A stretch of 40,984 bases of DNA from a virus. This document shows positions 1 through 7,894 of this stretch, piece after piece; the stretch's first letter is position 1, and every line of letters starts with the position of its first letter. A model generated the notes under the pieces. It saw nothing but the letters and a program-made list of their open reading frames with translations. It ran no database searches and was not told the DNA's origin. Made by a program: the position numbers and the translations under genes. The stretch lies in the IMG/VR virus record IMGVR_UViG_3300005265_000017, positions 1 through 40,984 of that record; one strand, written 5' to 3'.

Positions 1-3000
1 GGCAACGCGGATTCAGGCATTTTCTCGGATACAGCTAATAACAAGTATTTTGCTGTATCAGCTAATGGGACTCAGACACTTGCTATTTCTGGCACACGAG
101 CATGGGACGTAGACACTGCAGTCTTTAATCTTGACGGTACGTCCCTGAGTCTTGATGCTACTTCGAGTTCAAATTTTACGGTTACTGGAACATCTGCGGT
201 TGATCTAACGATTTCTGCTACTTCTACTGGTGGTGATGCTAGAGTTCTAGTTTTAGCTGATTCCGAGATTGATCTTACTGCAAATAATATAGATCTCAAT
301 GCTACGAATGCATTAAGTATAGACGGAACGTCATTTTCGATTGATGGTACTACGTCGTCAAATGTATCTGTTACTGGAACATCTGCGGTTGATCTAACGA
401 TTTCTGCTACTTCTACTGGTGGTGATGCTGATGTTGATATTTCTGCGACTAAGGATATTACGTTTAATGCTCGTGGGGCTACTGCGCCTATCCCGATAAA
501 TAGCGCGGCAGATTCTGACCTAGAGACTATTGCTCAAAACATTGTTGGAGCCATTAACGAACTTAATGACGCGATTGCTGCTGAGAACTTATGGAATAGG
601 TCAGGCACAACACTCAACCCACACACAACTGGAGATATAGTGGCGGTAGGCTCTGGAAGTGCAACTACACCTGCCTACTCGTTTACGTCTGATAAGGATA
701 CAGGTCTTTACAATTCATCAGCTAATACGCTTGGTATAACAGTTGGAGGGGGCGTGGCGGGAACCTTCTCTGAGACTCAAGTATATCTCAAAGGTGGTGA
801 CCATGCAGAGGTAACTATCGACAACACCTCTGGAATTGCCTTAAGTGCTACTGACGGTATTGTGAATATTGATGGTGCTGATGGCATTGATGTAGACACT
901 CCGAAGTCTTTTACGGTTGATGCTGGAGAAGCTATTTCTTTGGATTCTGCTGCAACCTCGAACTTTACAGTGACCGAAGCTAACCTAACGCTTTCGACCG
1001 TGACGAGTGGAGGAATAGAAATTTCTTCGGTTGGTACGTTGGATGCCTTGTCGGTAGACGTACTTAACCTTGGGACTGTTTCCGATAAAGCTCTCACAAT
1101 AAAACAGAATAATGAGGCTCGTTTTTTAGCGGCTGCTGGAGGGGATATAACGATTACTCCGGCTATTGACAGCGATTTGACCTTGCAAGTTACCGACTCG
1201 TTAGTCGCTGCTCCAAAGTTGAATGTTAATGCTGTAGGTGCGGGTGCTGAGCTTAATTTTGATTCTGAGTTCCGTATAAATTTTGTGTATGAACAACTTT
1301 CGGGGTCAGGGTATTTTCGAATTTCGCAAAACTCCAACCTTATTTTAGATATGAATAATGTGGGTTCGGTAGCATGGACTCCTCCTAACAATCGGTCTTT
1401 CTCTGTTACTACTGGTGGAAGCGGTGGAGATATTTCTTTTACCTCTTCGGGGACCGGGAACATCACCGCCAATTCAGGCGGTACTGCTATGTTTGTGGCT
1501 GCTGGACAATTCTCATTAGGTTCGACATCACTGTCCAACGTGTATTTTTCGCAAAACAGTGAAACACGTATGTGGTTCAACACGTCCGGTTCCGTTATCG
1601 TTACTCCTGCGTCGGGACAGGATTTCACGGTGGCTACGGGTGGTGTGGGCGACATTAACCTGACGTCTAACGCGGATCTGGTGGCGACGTTCAATGATGG
1701 AGCAGCGGGAAGCTCTTTTACGGTTGTAAACGATACAACGACTATCGGAACGTTTAGCGGTAATATTACGATGGAGCCGCTCTCAAACTTCCAAGTTGAC
1801 ACGTCTACGAACGGAAGTGGATACACCATTATCGATGGGGTTTACTATGTAAACGGAAGCAACACCTCTACGCTAGCGTCGATCCTGGCTAACTTGACGG
1901 CAGCAACGCACATCGTTCTTGGTCCTGGCACCCACAATATCGGTTGGACGACTGCTCAAACGATGTCGTATCCGGTCAAGATTACGGGGAGTGGGCGGGA
2001 TAGTACATATATCTACTTTACGAGTTCTGACGCTGACTGTTGTTTGAATTTCGCAGACCACGTACACATCTCAGACGTGAGCTTCCAGCGCACAACTTCA
2101 ATGACGAATCAGGGGTACGCGATTAATATCACTGCTCCTTATTCGACGATTGAGCGGTGTACTTTCAAAGATGTTGATCCGCAGAACAATGCATCTCTTA
2201 TTAACATTTCGAATACGTTGGCTACGGATGTTACCTTGCGGGACGTGTCGTTCGAGGGGCTTAATGCGCCTAATGGGTACTATATCCGTACGATAGCTAT
2301 GCGTACAACTCTCGATAACATCTTTATTAATGAGACTCCGAATACGAACGATGCGATCTATTTTGTTACTGGAGCGCAGCACGGTGTTATCACTAACAGT
2401 TACATTTCTTGTAGTACCGGCACAAACGCCAACTGTAACGTGTTAATAGAAGCCAATGATGTAAAGATTTCAAATACTAATATTGTTGCTGGAGCGACTA
2501 CTTCATCTAATCATAATATGCGACTTCTCACCGTTACTGGAGATCGCTGTACCGTAAACGCATGTGAAATGTGGGCTAACGGGGTACTCACAACGGCTAC
2601 AAATGTATCTGCTATTTCGGTTACAGGTGGTCAGTTCCGGCTCACTAATTCTAACCTCATACAGTACGGGCTGTACTATACCAATACAAGTTCAACGCCC
2701 CCCGCTGGGATGATTGATATTGATGGTCACACTTTTGTTATCTCGAATAACTATCTAGCATCTATAAATTGTAAAGCTACTATACGGCTAGCTAGTAGTA
2801 GTGCTGATTACGGGACTATCAGTGGTAACCGCTTTAATAGCTTTAGAGCGAACGCTTCCGGGACCGATACCTATGCTTATGGTATCTGGGCTAATGCGAG
2901 TGCTGACAAGATTACTGTGATAGGAAACCAGTCGTATACTCCGTCGACATACATTAATTGTTACTTCTTGCGGACAGCCGCATACGTTTACGATTGGACA

Positions 3001-3189
3001 GTTATTGGTAACACAGTTGCTAAGAGTGCGGGTTCAAAAGGCATCTACACTACGTATATCCGCAGAAGCGTTATTCTTGGGAATACTGATGATGATGCCA
3101 CCCTCAACTCGGTTGTTGCTGGTAGCAGTGCTACAGCCGCTCAGTACGGAACTTCTGGTACGACTTATAATGGTGGTGCCAACGGCTAG
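1..3189 (+). CDS. Tail fibre / tailspike protein (5' end outside window)
   Basis: The frame is open from base 1 to the TAG at 3187-3189, giving 1062 visible residues; the true start lies upstream of the window. A GTG at 640 is in the same frame and has nothing to mark it as a start, so it is internal. The first ~400 residues are Ser/Thr/Gly/Asp-rich beta repeats. Around residues 178-190 is an NIVGAINELN-type segment often seen in phage fibres. From about residue 615 the protein reads as a right-handed parallel beta-helix of the pectate-lyase superfamily, with recurrent 'IxNxxI', 'ISNTNI' and 'ISGNRF' rungs. The probable role is host-surface recognition, perhaps with polysaccharide-degrading activity; no catalytic residues can be assigned. 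It leads a + strand virion gene run, and a small zinc protein follows after 9 bases. Confidence 0.85.
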   Translation, partial: GNADSGIFSDTANNKYFAVSANGTQTLAISGTRAWDVDTAVFNLDGTSLSLDATSSSNFTVTGTSAVDLTISATSTGGDARVLVLADSEIDLTANNIDLNATNALSIDGTSFSIDGTTSSNVSVTGTSAVDLTISATSTGGDADVDISATKDITFNARGATAPIPINSAADSDLETIAQNIVGAINELNDAIAAENLWNRSGTTLNPHTTGDIVAVGSGSATTPAYSFTSDKDTGLYNSSANTLGITVGGGVAGTFSETQVYLKGGDHAEVTIDNTSGIALSATDGIVNIDGADGIDVDTPKSFTVDAGEAISLDSAATSNFTVTEANLTLSTVTSGGIEISSVGTLDALSVDVLNLGTVSDKALTIKQNNEARFLAAAGGDITITPAIDSDLTLQVTDSLVAAPKLNVNAVGAGAELNFDSEFRINFVYEQLSGSGYFRISQNSNLILDMNNVGSVAWTPPNNRSFSVTTGGSGGDISFTSSGTGNITANSGGTAMFVAAGQFSLGSTSLSNVYFSQNSETRMWFNTSGSVIVTPASGQDFTVATGGVGDINLTSNADLVATFNDGAAGSSFTVVNDTTTIGTFSGNITMEPLSNFQVDTSTNGSGYTIIDGVYYVNGSNTSTLASILANLTAATHIVLGPGTHNIGWTTAQTMSYPVKITGSGRDSTYIYFTSSDADCCLNFADHVHISDVSFQRTTSMTNQGYAINITAPYSTIERCTFKDVDPQNNASLINISNTLATDVTLRDVSFEGLNAPNGYYIRTIAMRTTLDNIFINETPNTNDAIYFVTGAQHGVITNSYISCSTGTNANCNVLIEANDVKISNTNIVAGATTSSNHNMRLLTVTGDRCTVNACEMWANGVLTTATNVSAISVTGGQFRLTNSNLIQYGLYYTNTSSTPPAGMIDIDGHTFVISNNYLASINCKATIRLASSSADYGTISGNRFNSFRANASGTDTYAYGIWANASADKITVIGNQSYTPSTYINCYFLRTAAYVYDWTVIGNTVAKSAGSKGIYTTYIRRSVILGNTDDDATLNSVVAGSSATAAQYGTSGTTYNGGANG
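181..240 (+). repeat. 60-bp exact direct repeat, copy 1 (inside tail fibre)
   Basis: These 60 bases recur without a mismatch at 370-429. The repeat is in frame (spacing 189 bp) and encodes a 20-residue unit starting VTGTSAVDL. Flanking bases differ, so the identical block is sharply bounded. This suggests recent duplication or gene conversion within the fibre's repeat region. Confidence 0.9.
370..429 (+). repeat. 60-bp exact direct repeat, copy 2 (inside tail fibre)
   Basis: Second copy of the block at 181-240, identical at nucleotide level including third codon positions. It encodes the same 20 residues in the same frame of the fibre gene. Confidence 0.9.
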
Positions 3190-3198
3190 GGGAAAATC

Positions 3199-3459
3199 AT
3201 GGCTACGTATGAAGAAAACAAGGCAGCTCTTGCTACATTGATTTCGGATATTGAGGTTATCGAAGCACAGGCGGAATCAGATATTGCAGCAAAGCAAGAA
3301 GATATCGACACTCTTGCTGTTACGATTCTTGCGCAGGAAGAAGCATGTGGTCATACAAGCTGGACCAAAGTGGATGGAGAGTGGGCCATCGAGTGCGATG
3401 CTTGTGGTAAGAAGGTCGAGTTTGTAGACCCCGCTCTTTTGTGGCCTTGGGCTACGTAA
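3199..3459 (+). CDS. Small coiled-coil plus zinc-ribbon-like protein, unknown function
   Basis: An 86-residue protein; ATG at 3199 follows an AGGGGAAA ribosome binding site just after the tail fibre stop. Residues 1-48 are Ala/Glu/Ile-rich and heptad-like, suggesting a short coiled coil. The second half holds C50, H52, C70 and C73 (ECDACGKK), which could bind one zinc. I do not recognise the family. Its position directly downstream of the fibre suggests a small fibre-associated or chaperone-like protein, but that is inference from context. A candidate promoter and operator follow it. Confidence 0.65.
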   Translation: MATYEENKAALATLISDIEVIEAQAESDIAAKQEDIDTLAVTILAQEEACGHTSWTKVDGEWAIECDACGKKVEFVDPALLWPWAT

Positions 3460-3462
3460 ACA

Positions 3463-3491
3463 TTGTCAAAGTGTTTTTAACGTGTTAAAAC
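3463..3491 (+). promoter_or_regulatory. Candidate sigma70-like promoter containing a 16-bp palindrome
   Basis: TTGTCA at 3463-3468 (5/6 to the -35 consensus) is 17 bp from TAAAAC at 3486-3491 (4/6 to -10). The perfect inverted repeat TTTTAAC-GT-GTTAAAA at 3475-3490 lies between and over the -10 element, where a repressor would bind. The spacer is followed by an AAAGGAG ribosome binding site and the gene at 3525. Promoter function is inferred; the palindrome is seen directly. Confidence 0.35.
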
Positions 3492-3524
3492 GTCGTTGTT
3501 TCTACTAAACAAAGGAGAAAACCC

Positions 3525-4133
3525 ATGAAACGTAAGAAAGTAGAAATGACGATTACCGAGATGCTTGAGTTAGAAAATCTTCTTTCTCTGTACGGAGGAG
3601 CAAAGCAAGCAAAGTTATGTTATGCAGTTGCACGTAACTTGGCATCCATCAAGGCTCCTCTGAAAGCATTCCGAAAAGCCCTTGCTCCTACCGAGGCTAT
3701 GCAAGAGTTCGATAAAGAGAAGATGAAGCTCCTCGAACAGCTTGCGCGCAAGGATGAGCATGGGCGTCCGGTTAAAGAACCCGTTCCCCAGCGTCCCGGA
3801 ACTTGGAAGTATGATTTGGAAGATGAGGCTGCGCTCAATAAGGAACTCGATAAGGTTGAGTGCAAAGCGCAAGCTGAGAAGGACTCCGAAGATCTTGCGG
3901 AGAAAGAGGTACAGTTGCGCGAGGATTCGGAAGAGATCAGTGTTTTTGAGCTCCCCTTTAACGCACTTAAAGAAGACGAGAATGGTGACTTACCTATTAC
4001 GGCGCTCCACCTTTCTCGTTTCATGGATGTGGGTATCATTGTAGATGACGATGATGATTTTGCTGAGGAAGAGCCTACTCCAATCAGTAAAGCAAAAAAG
4101 AAGAGTTCTGGAAAACGAGCAAAACGGTCCTAA
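3525..4133 (+). CDS. Charged DUF1617-like phage protein
   Basis: A 202-residue protein; ATG at 3525 has a strong AAAGGAG site. Residues ~60-115 contain 'KLLEQLARKDEHGRPV' followed by a 'GTWKYDLED' strand. This pattern resembles the DUF1617 family of small phage proteins, though that resemblance is from memory and not verified. The rest is very charged: an acidic stretch with five consecutive Asp near residues 174-178, then a Lys/Arg/Ser-rich tail ending KRAKRS. No membrane segment or signal peptide is visible. It opens a run of overlapping virion genes (4143 onward) and probably takes part in tail or baseplate assembly, but the function is unknown. Confidence 0.7.
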   Translation: MKRKKVEMTITEMLELENLLSLYGGAKQAKLCYAVARNLASIKAPLKAFRKALAPTEAMQEFDKEKMKLLEQLARKDEHGRPVKEPVPQRPGTWKYDLEDEAALNKELDKVECKAQAEKDSEDLAEKEVQLREDSEEISVFELPFNALKEDENGDLPITALHLSRFMDVGIIVDDDDDFAEEEPTPISKAKKKSSGKRAKRS

Positions 4134-4142
4134 TGAGGTGTG

Positions 4143-4574
4143 ATGGGAGTCAAAGGTGGATACGGTGTTTCGGCGCTTGGACGTTCTGAATTCGGTCACG
4201 CCGAGAGCGTGATTGAAGCTCGTTTTTCTACATCCCAGCCTGTAGATAAATCTCGTAACAATTCAATATACGCTTGGATACGGTTCGTTACGTACTGTTA
4301 TTCCAGTTGGATTTCTGTTGATGATGTCCTGATTGAGATTAGCGAGGATAACGGAGCATCCTACTCTGTTGCGTTTGATGGTACCGCGTTTATCGCTCCG
4401 TATAACGGAGCCAACTCTCGCTATTTCCGCCCGGATGGACAGCGTCTTGTCTTTTTGATAACCAAGAATGGGGTATGGATACGAGGTACTACGGTGAAGA
4501 TCCGGTTTACTGGGCCGGATGAGTACGGACAGCCTGCAACTAAAGAAATACCAGTATACTGGCCAGAGCCATGA
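4143..4574 (+). CDS. Hypothetical virion protein, beta-rich
   Basis: A 143-residue protein. The ATG at 4143 is preferred over the in-frame GTG at 4140 because GAGG at 4135-4138 gives the ATG a workable spacing and would nearly touch the GTG. The sequence is rich in aromatic residues and short beta-prone segments (IYAWIRF, VLIEIS, TVKIRF), consistent with a small beta-sandwich structural protein. The stop overlaps the next start (ATGA at 4571), so the two are translationally coupled. The family is not recognised. Confidence 0.65.
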   Translation: MGVKGGYGVSALGRSEFGHAESVIEARFSTSQPVDKSRNNSIYAWIRFVTYCYSSWISVDDVLIEISEDNGASYSVAFDGTAFIAPYNGANSRYFRPDGQRLVFLITKNGVWIRGTTVKIRFTGPDEYGQPATKEIPVYWPEP

Positions 4575-5068
4575 CGTACGTTTGGGAATTTTCAATAGCG
4601 GGTATCCCTATAGGGGCGCGTAGATGTCACCGCGGTCCTATGATTGATGTGGAGATCGTGATGTCCCGGCCATTTACGTATATGATTGAATACAACACGC
4701 TCCGTAAGAAACTGCTAAATCATATAGTGGCTACCGAAGACCTCGCGGTTGCTACGCGGGAAATAGTGCTGCGTTGTCTCAACAACCTCTTAGGTCCTAT
4801 GTTCTTGCGGTTAGCTCCCCAGAAAAAATACCTCCAAGCATTAATCTGCGAAAAGAAAAACAGCGTTGTTATCGAGGGAGAACTAGAAAGTTTAAATCCT
4901 TTTTACCTAACCGCAGCAAAGCAGCTGTTCAACTATAACCTTCCACAGCCACAGGTAGACCTTCTCGTGTCCGCACTTACGTCTAATAGCCCGGTCCTAA
5001 GAGTAGCGGGCAAATGTGCGGTCATCCTAATCGCGGCGTATACCGAGATGGACTACCTTAATGGATAA
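4571..5068 (+). CDS. Hypothetical protein, coupled to hub gene
   Basis: A 165-residue protein starting in an ATGA overlap with the previous stop and ending 8 bases inside the next gene. The N-terminal ~30 residues are beta-prone. The remainder looks alpha-helical with Leu-rich stretches (e.g. 'VLRCLNNLLGPMFLRL') and no clear transmembrane helix. I do not recognise the family. The tight coupling on both sides suggests it is made in step with the hub-like protein and acts in tail-tip assembly. Confidence 0.65.
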   Translation: MTYVWEFSIAGIPIGARRCHRGPMIDVEIVMSRPFTYMIEYNTLRKKLLNHIVATEDLAVATREIVLRCLNNLLGPMFLRLAPQKKYLQALICEKKNSVVIEGELESLNPFYLTAAKQLFNYNLPQPQVDLLVSALTSNSPVLRVAGKCAVILIAAYTEMDYLNG

Positions 5069-7451
5069 TTACACTGTAAATATGCCGAAACAGGCGGCGT
5101 ATCTAGTCTACATTAATGGATTGGAAATTCCTGTAATCTCTGTGGAGGCACAGTACGGGGTGTGGCGGATGCCTACGCTTACCCTGGAGATGGTACCCCA
5201 CCCCATGCTCCAGCAGATAGGAAGAGAAGACCGGCTTCAAGTGGTCGTGTTCTACTTAGATTATCACTGGGAGCCAGAAAATCCACAGTTCTGCTTGTTG
5301 GGGGAATTCGAGGTCGTTGGGTGGGGGTATAGTAATATAGGGGAGGGGATGCGGAGCATTCAGTTACGGTGCGTATCTCAGCTCCAGATTTTCGAGCAGC
5401 TGCATTTTTATTACATATCTTCGCTTAATGATATCGTAGCAGCCTCGGGGGGTTCTGTTGGAACAGACCCGCAGACTGCTACCCAGGTAAAAGTACTCTA
5501 CCCGACATCGCTTTTCCTGGAGGGGCTCACGTCGCCCTCGTCAGTTTCTGTAGATTCTCCGGGAAGCGGGGGAACAACTGCTACTTCGGATAACTTTATT
5601 AAGCGTCCTATTGATTTTGTGACCAACATCTTTCGAGCACTTTTACGCCCTGTTGCGAGTACTGGGGATGATATGGTCGATGGGGATTCTGACTATATAC
5701 CGCGCGGTGCTTCGTCAGTACCCGGCAAGAATTTTTTTGCTCGCTGGCTGAAGATGACGGGGTTCCACCGGCGATGGGCGGCGTTACCTCTTATGGAGGA
5801 CATAGGGGAGGATGGGTGTTTCCCGATTCTCAAAGCAACACAAGATACTAATACTCTCCCGGCGTTGCAGCAACAGATAGGGCAGAGTATAGGCAATGCG
5901 GGGAGTGCTTGGCAATTGCTGCAACAAGTATTGGGGTACATGTACATGGAGATAGGTACTATCCCGTGCCCCCCGGCTGTTGTGACAGAGAAGAAAACAG
6001 GAATTATTGAGGGAAAGGGTTATCCAACTCAAAATAAATTTCAATCATTGGTGACTTTTTTTGTGAAACCGCAGTGTATGTTCGCACTCCCCCCGGCGTG
6101 TAATGTTGTGTTTCCCTCGATGCTTGACCGTTATACGTTTACTGAAACATATGTCACGCAGCCCACGCGAGTATACCTAGGTGAGTCCTTTATATCTAAC
6201 GTGATTAATCAATCACAAAATGGCGGAGTGAGCGCTATTGTTAAAGAACTTCTCACTACAGGATATCCTCTGGATGTTAAGAAGAGGATGCAAGATTTAG
6301 CGGACGGGCAGCAGGCCAATAACAAAAACTTTTTACTTTTTCCCGAAGAGTTTTTCAAAGGACCAGTATCACGTCGATTGAATGCTCCTCCTTGGATGTA
6401 CCTCTTAGCACAGCAGGAGGGGGCTTATACGTCTAAACAAACCGCGTTGGAAAAAGAGCTCGAAATATTCGCGGGGTCTGAGGCCGCTGAACCTCTGGGT
6501 AAACTTTTCGATATGTACGCAGAGTACGAGTACTTCCGTTCCCGTTTTGCCGAACGCAGTGGGGGTGTGTCTCTCGCTTGGAATCCCTATATTGTTCCTG
6601 GTTTCCCGCTGGCTGTTTTTGACGAGGAAGAAGCGGGGTTCCACACGATGGGATACGTAAATAGCCTCACACTCTCCATGGCGGCGGGAGATCCTCCTCG
6701 GATGTCTACTGCGGTTAACCTTTCATTCATGCGGACAATGCACGAATTCATGGGGCTTCTCGGGGCTACAGGAGGGTCAGCGGCGGGGGATACAGAACTC
6801 GACATCGCTCCCGTTGAGATAATCCCCGATGTGAGTGAGAACTTCCAGCGTGTCCAGAATGCGCACACCATTTATAAAGGACTCTTGTTCCGTAACGAAC
6901 CCATGGCTAAGTCCGCCGTTTTCAATTGGAAGGATATGCTAGATGTTCGGAATGAATTCGGAGACCTTTTAGACTTGGATACCGATTCTTGGAAACTGGA
7001 TACTTATATCAAATTGGACCCGAAAGCGGAGTACCAAGATCTTTTCGAGAACTACGATGCAGGGATGCGTTATGCTTCTCGTCCGGTATGTACACTGCGG
7101 GAGTACATCGAAACTTGGCATGGGAGACCCATAGAAGATCTGGTGGAAGACGGGACGGTACGAGGAGAATATCGGTCATTCTATAGTCCTGCTAGCGACC
7201 GAGGAGATCAACAGGGTGCTATTTTTTGGGGAAGGATATACAAGCTTGTTCAAGGTCCCGGTAATACGCCCTCTATAAATTTCTCGAATATCGGAAGCGC
7301 GCCGGATTATGACACTGCGGGAGACGAGGCATGGCTTCCTGCTAGCACCGAGCAAGGAATTCCACAAACACGCGAAGATTGGGATACAATTCTAGAGGCG
7401 TATCGTAAAATAGTACGCAGTGAGGACGGACATTTAGGTCCGCAGTCGTAA
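5061..7451 (+). CDS. Putative baseplate hub / tail-tip protein
   Basis: A 796-residue protein. The N-terminal ~90 residues (AAYLVYINGLEIPV... then 'VEAQYG' and 'TLTLEM') have the pattern of the first beta domain of gpD/gp27-type hub proteins, where a strand-rich domain starts with 'xVyInG'. Residues ~165-235 are Ser/Gly/Asp-rich and probably a linker. Near residues 505-570 there is a second beta segment ('LAWNPYIVPGFPLAVF' and 'GYVNSLTLSM') of the sort that closes hub domains. The downstream genes are amidase-like, gp25-like and J-like, the usual neighbours of a hub. The assignment is from pattern and context; no enzyme motif was seen. Confidence 0.55.
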   Translation: MDNYTVNMPKQAAYLVYINGLEIPVISVEAQYGVWRMPTLTLEMVPHPMLQQIGREDRLQVVVFYLDYHWEPENPQFCLLGEFEVVGWGYSNIGEGMRSIQLRCVSQLQIFEQLHFYYISSLNDIVAASGGSVGTDPQTATQVKVLYPTSLFLEGLTSPSSVSVDSPGSGGTTATSDNFIKRPIDFVTNIFRALLRPVASTGDDMVDGDSDYIPRGASSVPGKNFFARWLKMTGFHRRWAALPLMEDIGEDGCFPILKATQDTNTLPALQQQIGQSIGNAGSAWQLLQQVLGYMYMEIGTIPCPPAVVTEKKTGIIEGKGYPTQNKFQSLVTFFVKPQCMFALPPACNVVFPSMLDRYTFTETYVTQPTRVYLGESFISNVINQSQNGGVSAIVKELLTTGYPLDVKKRMQDLADGQQANNKNFLLFPEEFFKGPVSRRLNAPPWMYLLAQQEGAYTSKQTALEKELEIFAGSEAAEPLGKLFDMYAEYEYFRSRFAERSGGVSLAWNPYIVPGFPLAVFDEEEAGFHTMGYVNSLTLSMAAGDPPRMSTAVNLSFMRTMHEFMGLLGATGGSAAGDTELDIAPVEIIPDVSENFQRVQNAHTIYKGLLFRNEPMAKSAVFNWKDMLDVRNEFGDLLDLDTDSWKLDTYIKLDPKAEYQDLFENYDAGMRYASRPVCTLREYIETWHGRPIEDLVEDGTVRGEYRSFYSPASDRGDQQGAIFWGRIYKLVQGPGNTPSINFSNIGSAPDYDTAGDEAWLPASTEQGIPQTREDWDTILEAYRKIVRSEDGHLGPQS

Positions 7452-7452
7452 T

Positions 7453-7548
7453 ATGGAAACACGACAACAAAAAGACCTGGAATTGTGGGAGCAGTGGCGG
7501 AAGGACAAGAGTTCTAACACGCTGAACCAGCTAATGGAAGCTCTATGA
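7453..7548 (+). CDS. N-terminal fragment of a sigma-factor-like gene (frame-broken)
   Basis: An ATG at 7453, directly after the hub stop, opens 31 residues (ending NQLMEAL) that stop at TGA 7546-7548. 'DLELWEQWRKDKSSNTLNQL' is the pattern that opens region 2 of FliA/WhiG-type sigma factors ('LWxxY/WKxxxxxxxxxxL'). The matching C-terminal part continues in the +1 frame just downstream. No ribosome binding site better than weak purines is visible. It is either the first half of a frameshift-expressed protein or a remnant. Confidence 0.4.
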   Translation: METRQQKDLELWEQWRKDKSSNTLNQLMEAL

Positions 7549-7648
7549 TGAACTCGGGCGGGAACCCACAATAGAAGAATTATCGGACGAACTGGCTTGG
7601 ACCAAAAAGAAAGTACGGGACTTCCAATCCGCCTTTGGAAGGCGTGAA

Positions 7649-7894
7649 TTGGTAGAGTCTGAGGGGGCGTTTCAAGATGATGATGGGGAAGATTCTCCTC
7701 TCGTGGATTTTTACTATCACGGACTCTCCCCAGACGACAAACTTCTCTTTGAGGATATTACGGGGTACGGGGGTAAGAAGGCGCTGGATAATACGGCACT
7801 GCGCCGCAAATATCGGATGACACAAGGGCAACTCAGCTACAAGAAACGGAAGTTTACCGAACAGATCTCTCAGATACAAAAAGGAAAGATCTGA
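7649..7894 (+). CDS. Sigma region 3/4-like C-terminal part (frame-broken sigma-like gene)
   Basis: This frame is open from 7535 to the TGA at 7892-7894, but it has no ATG, GTG or TTG before the TTG at 7649. That TTG has a GGAAGG site six bases upstream, giving 81 residues. The conserved part begins earlier: 7541 onward encodes 'LYDELGREPTIEELSDEL', the GREPT...EEL signature of sigma region 3. Then follow 'WTKKKVRDFQ' and a region-4-like helix-turn-helix near the end (TALRRKYRMTQGQLSYKK). Compared with the sigma family, region 2, which melts and reads the -10 element, appears absent between the two parts. The stop overlaps the next start (TGATG). It may be a decayed sigma factor or a truncated DNA-binding regulator; I am unsure which. 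Confidence 0.5.
   Translation: MVESEGAFQDDDGEDSPLVDFYYHGLSPDDKLLFEDITGYGGKKALDNTALRRKYRMTQGQLSYKKRKFTEQISQIQKGKI

Noticed and set aside
181-429. Tail fibre repeat pair as template/variable repeats of a diversity-generating retroelement
   Set aside because: The copies are identical with no adenine-specific changes, and the RT has PQGSP in motif 4, not the SQ-type motif of DGR reverse transcriptases.
777-1829. 350-codon open frame on the minus strand opposite the tail fibre
   Set aside because: It mirrors the codon bias of the + strand beta-repeat gene, has low-complexity Ser/Pro/Val content and no ribosome binding site.
640-3189. Tail fibre starting at GTG 640
   Set aside because: The same frame is open from base 1 with continuous fibre-like sequence; nothing marks 640 as a start.
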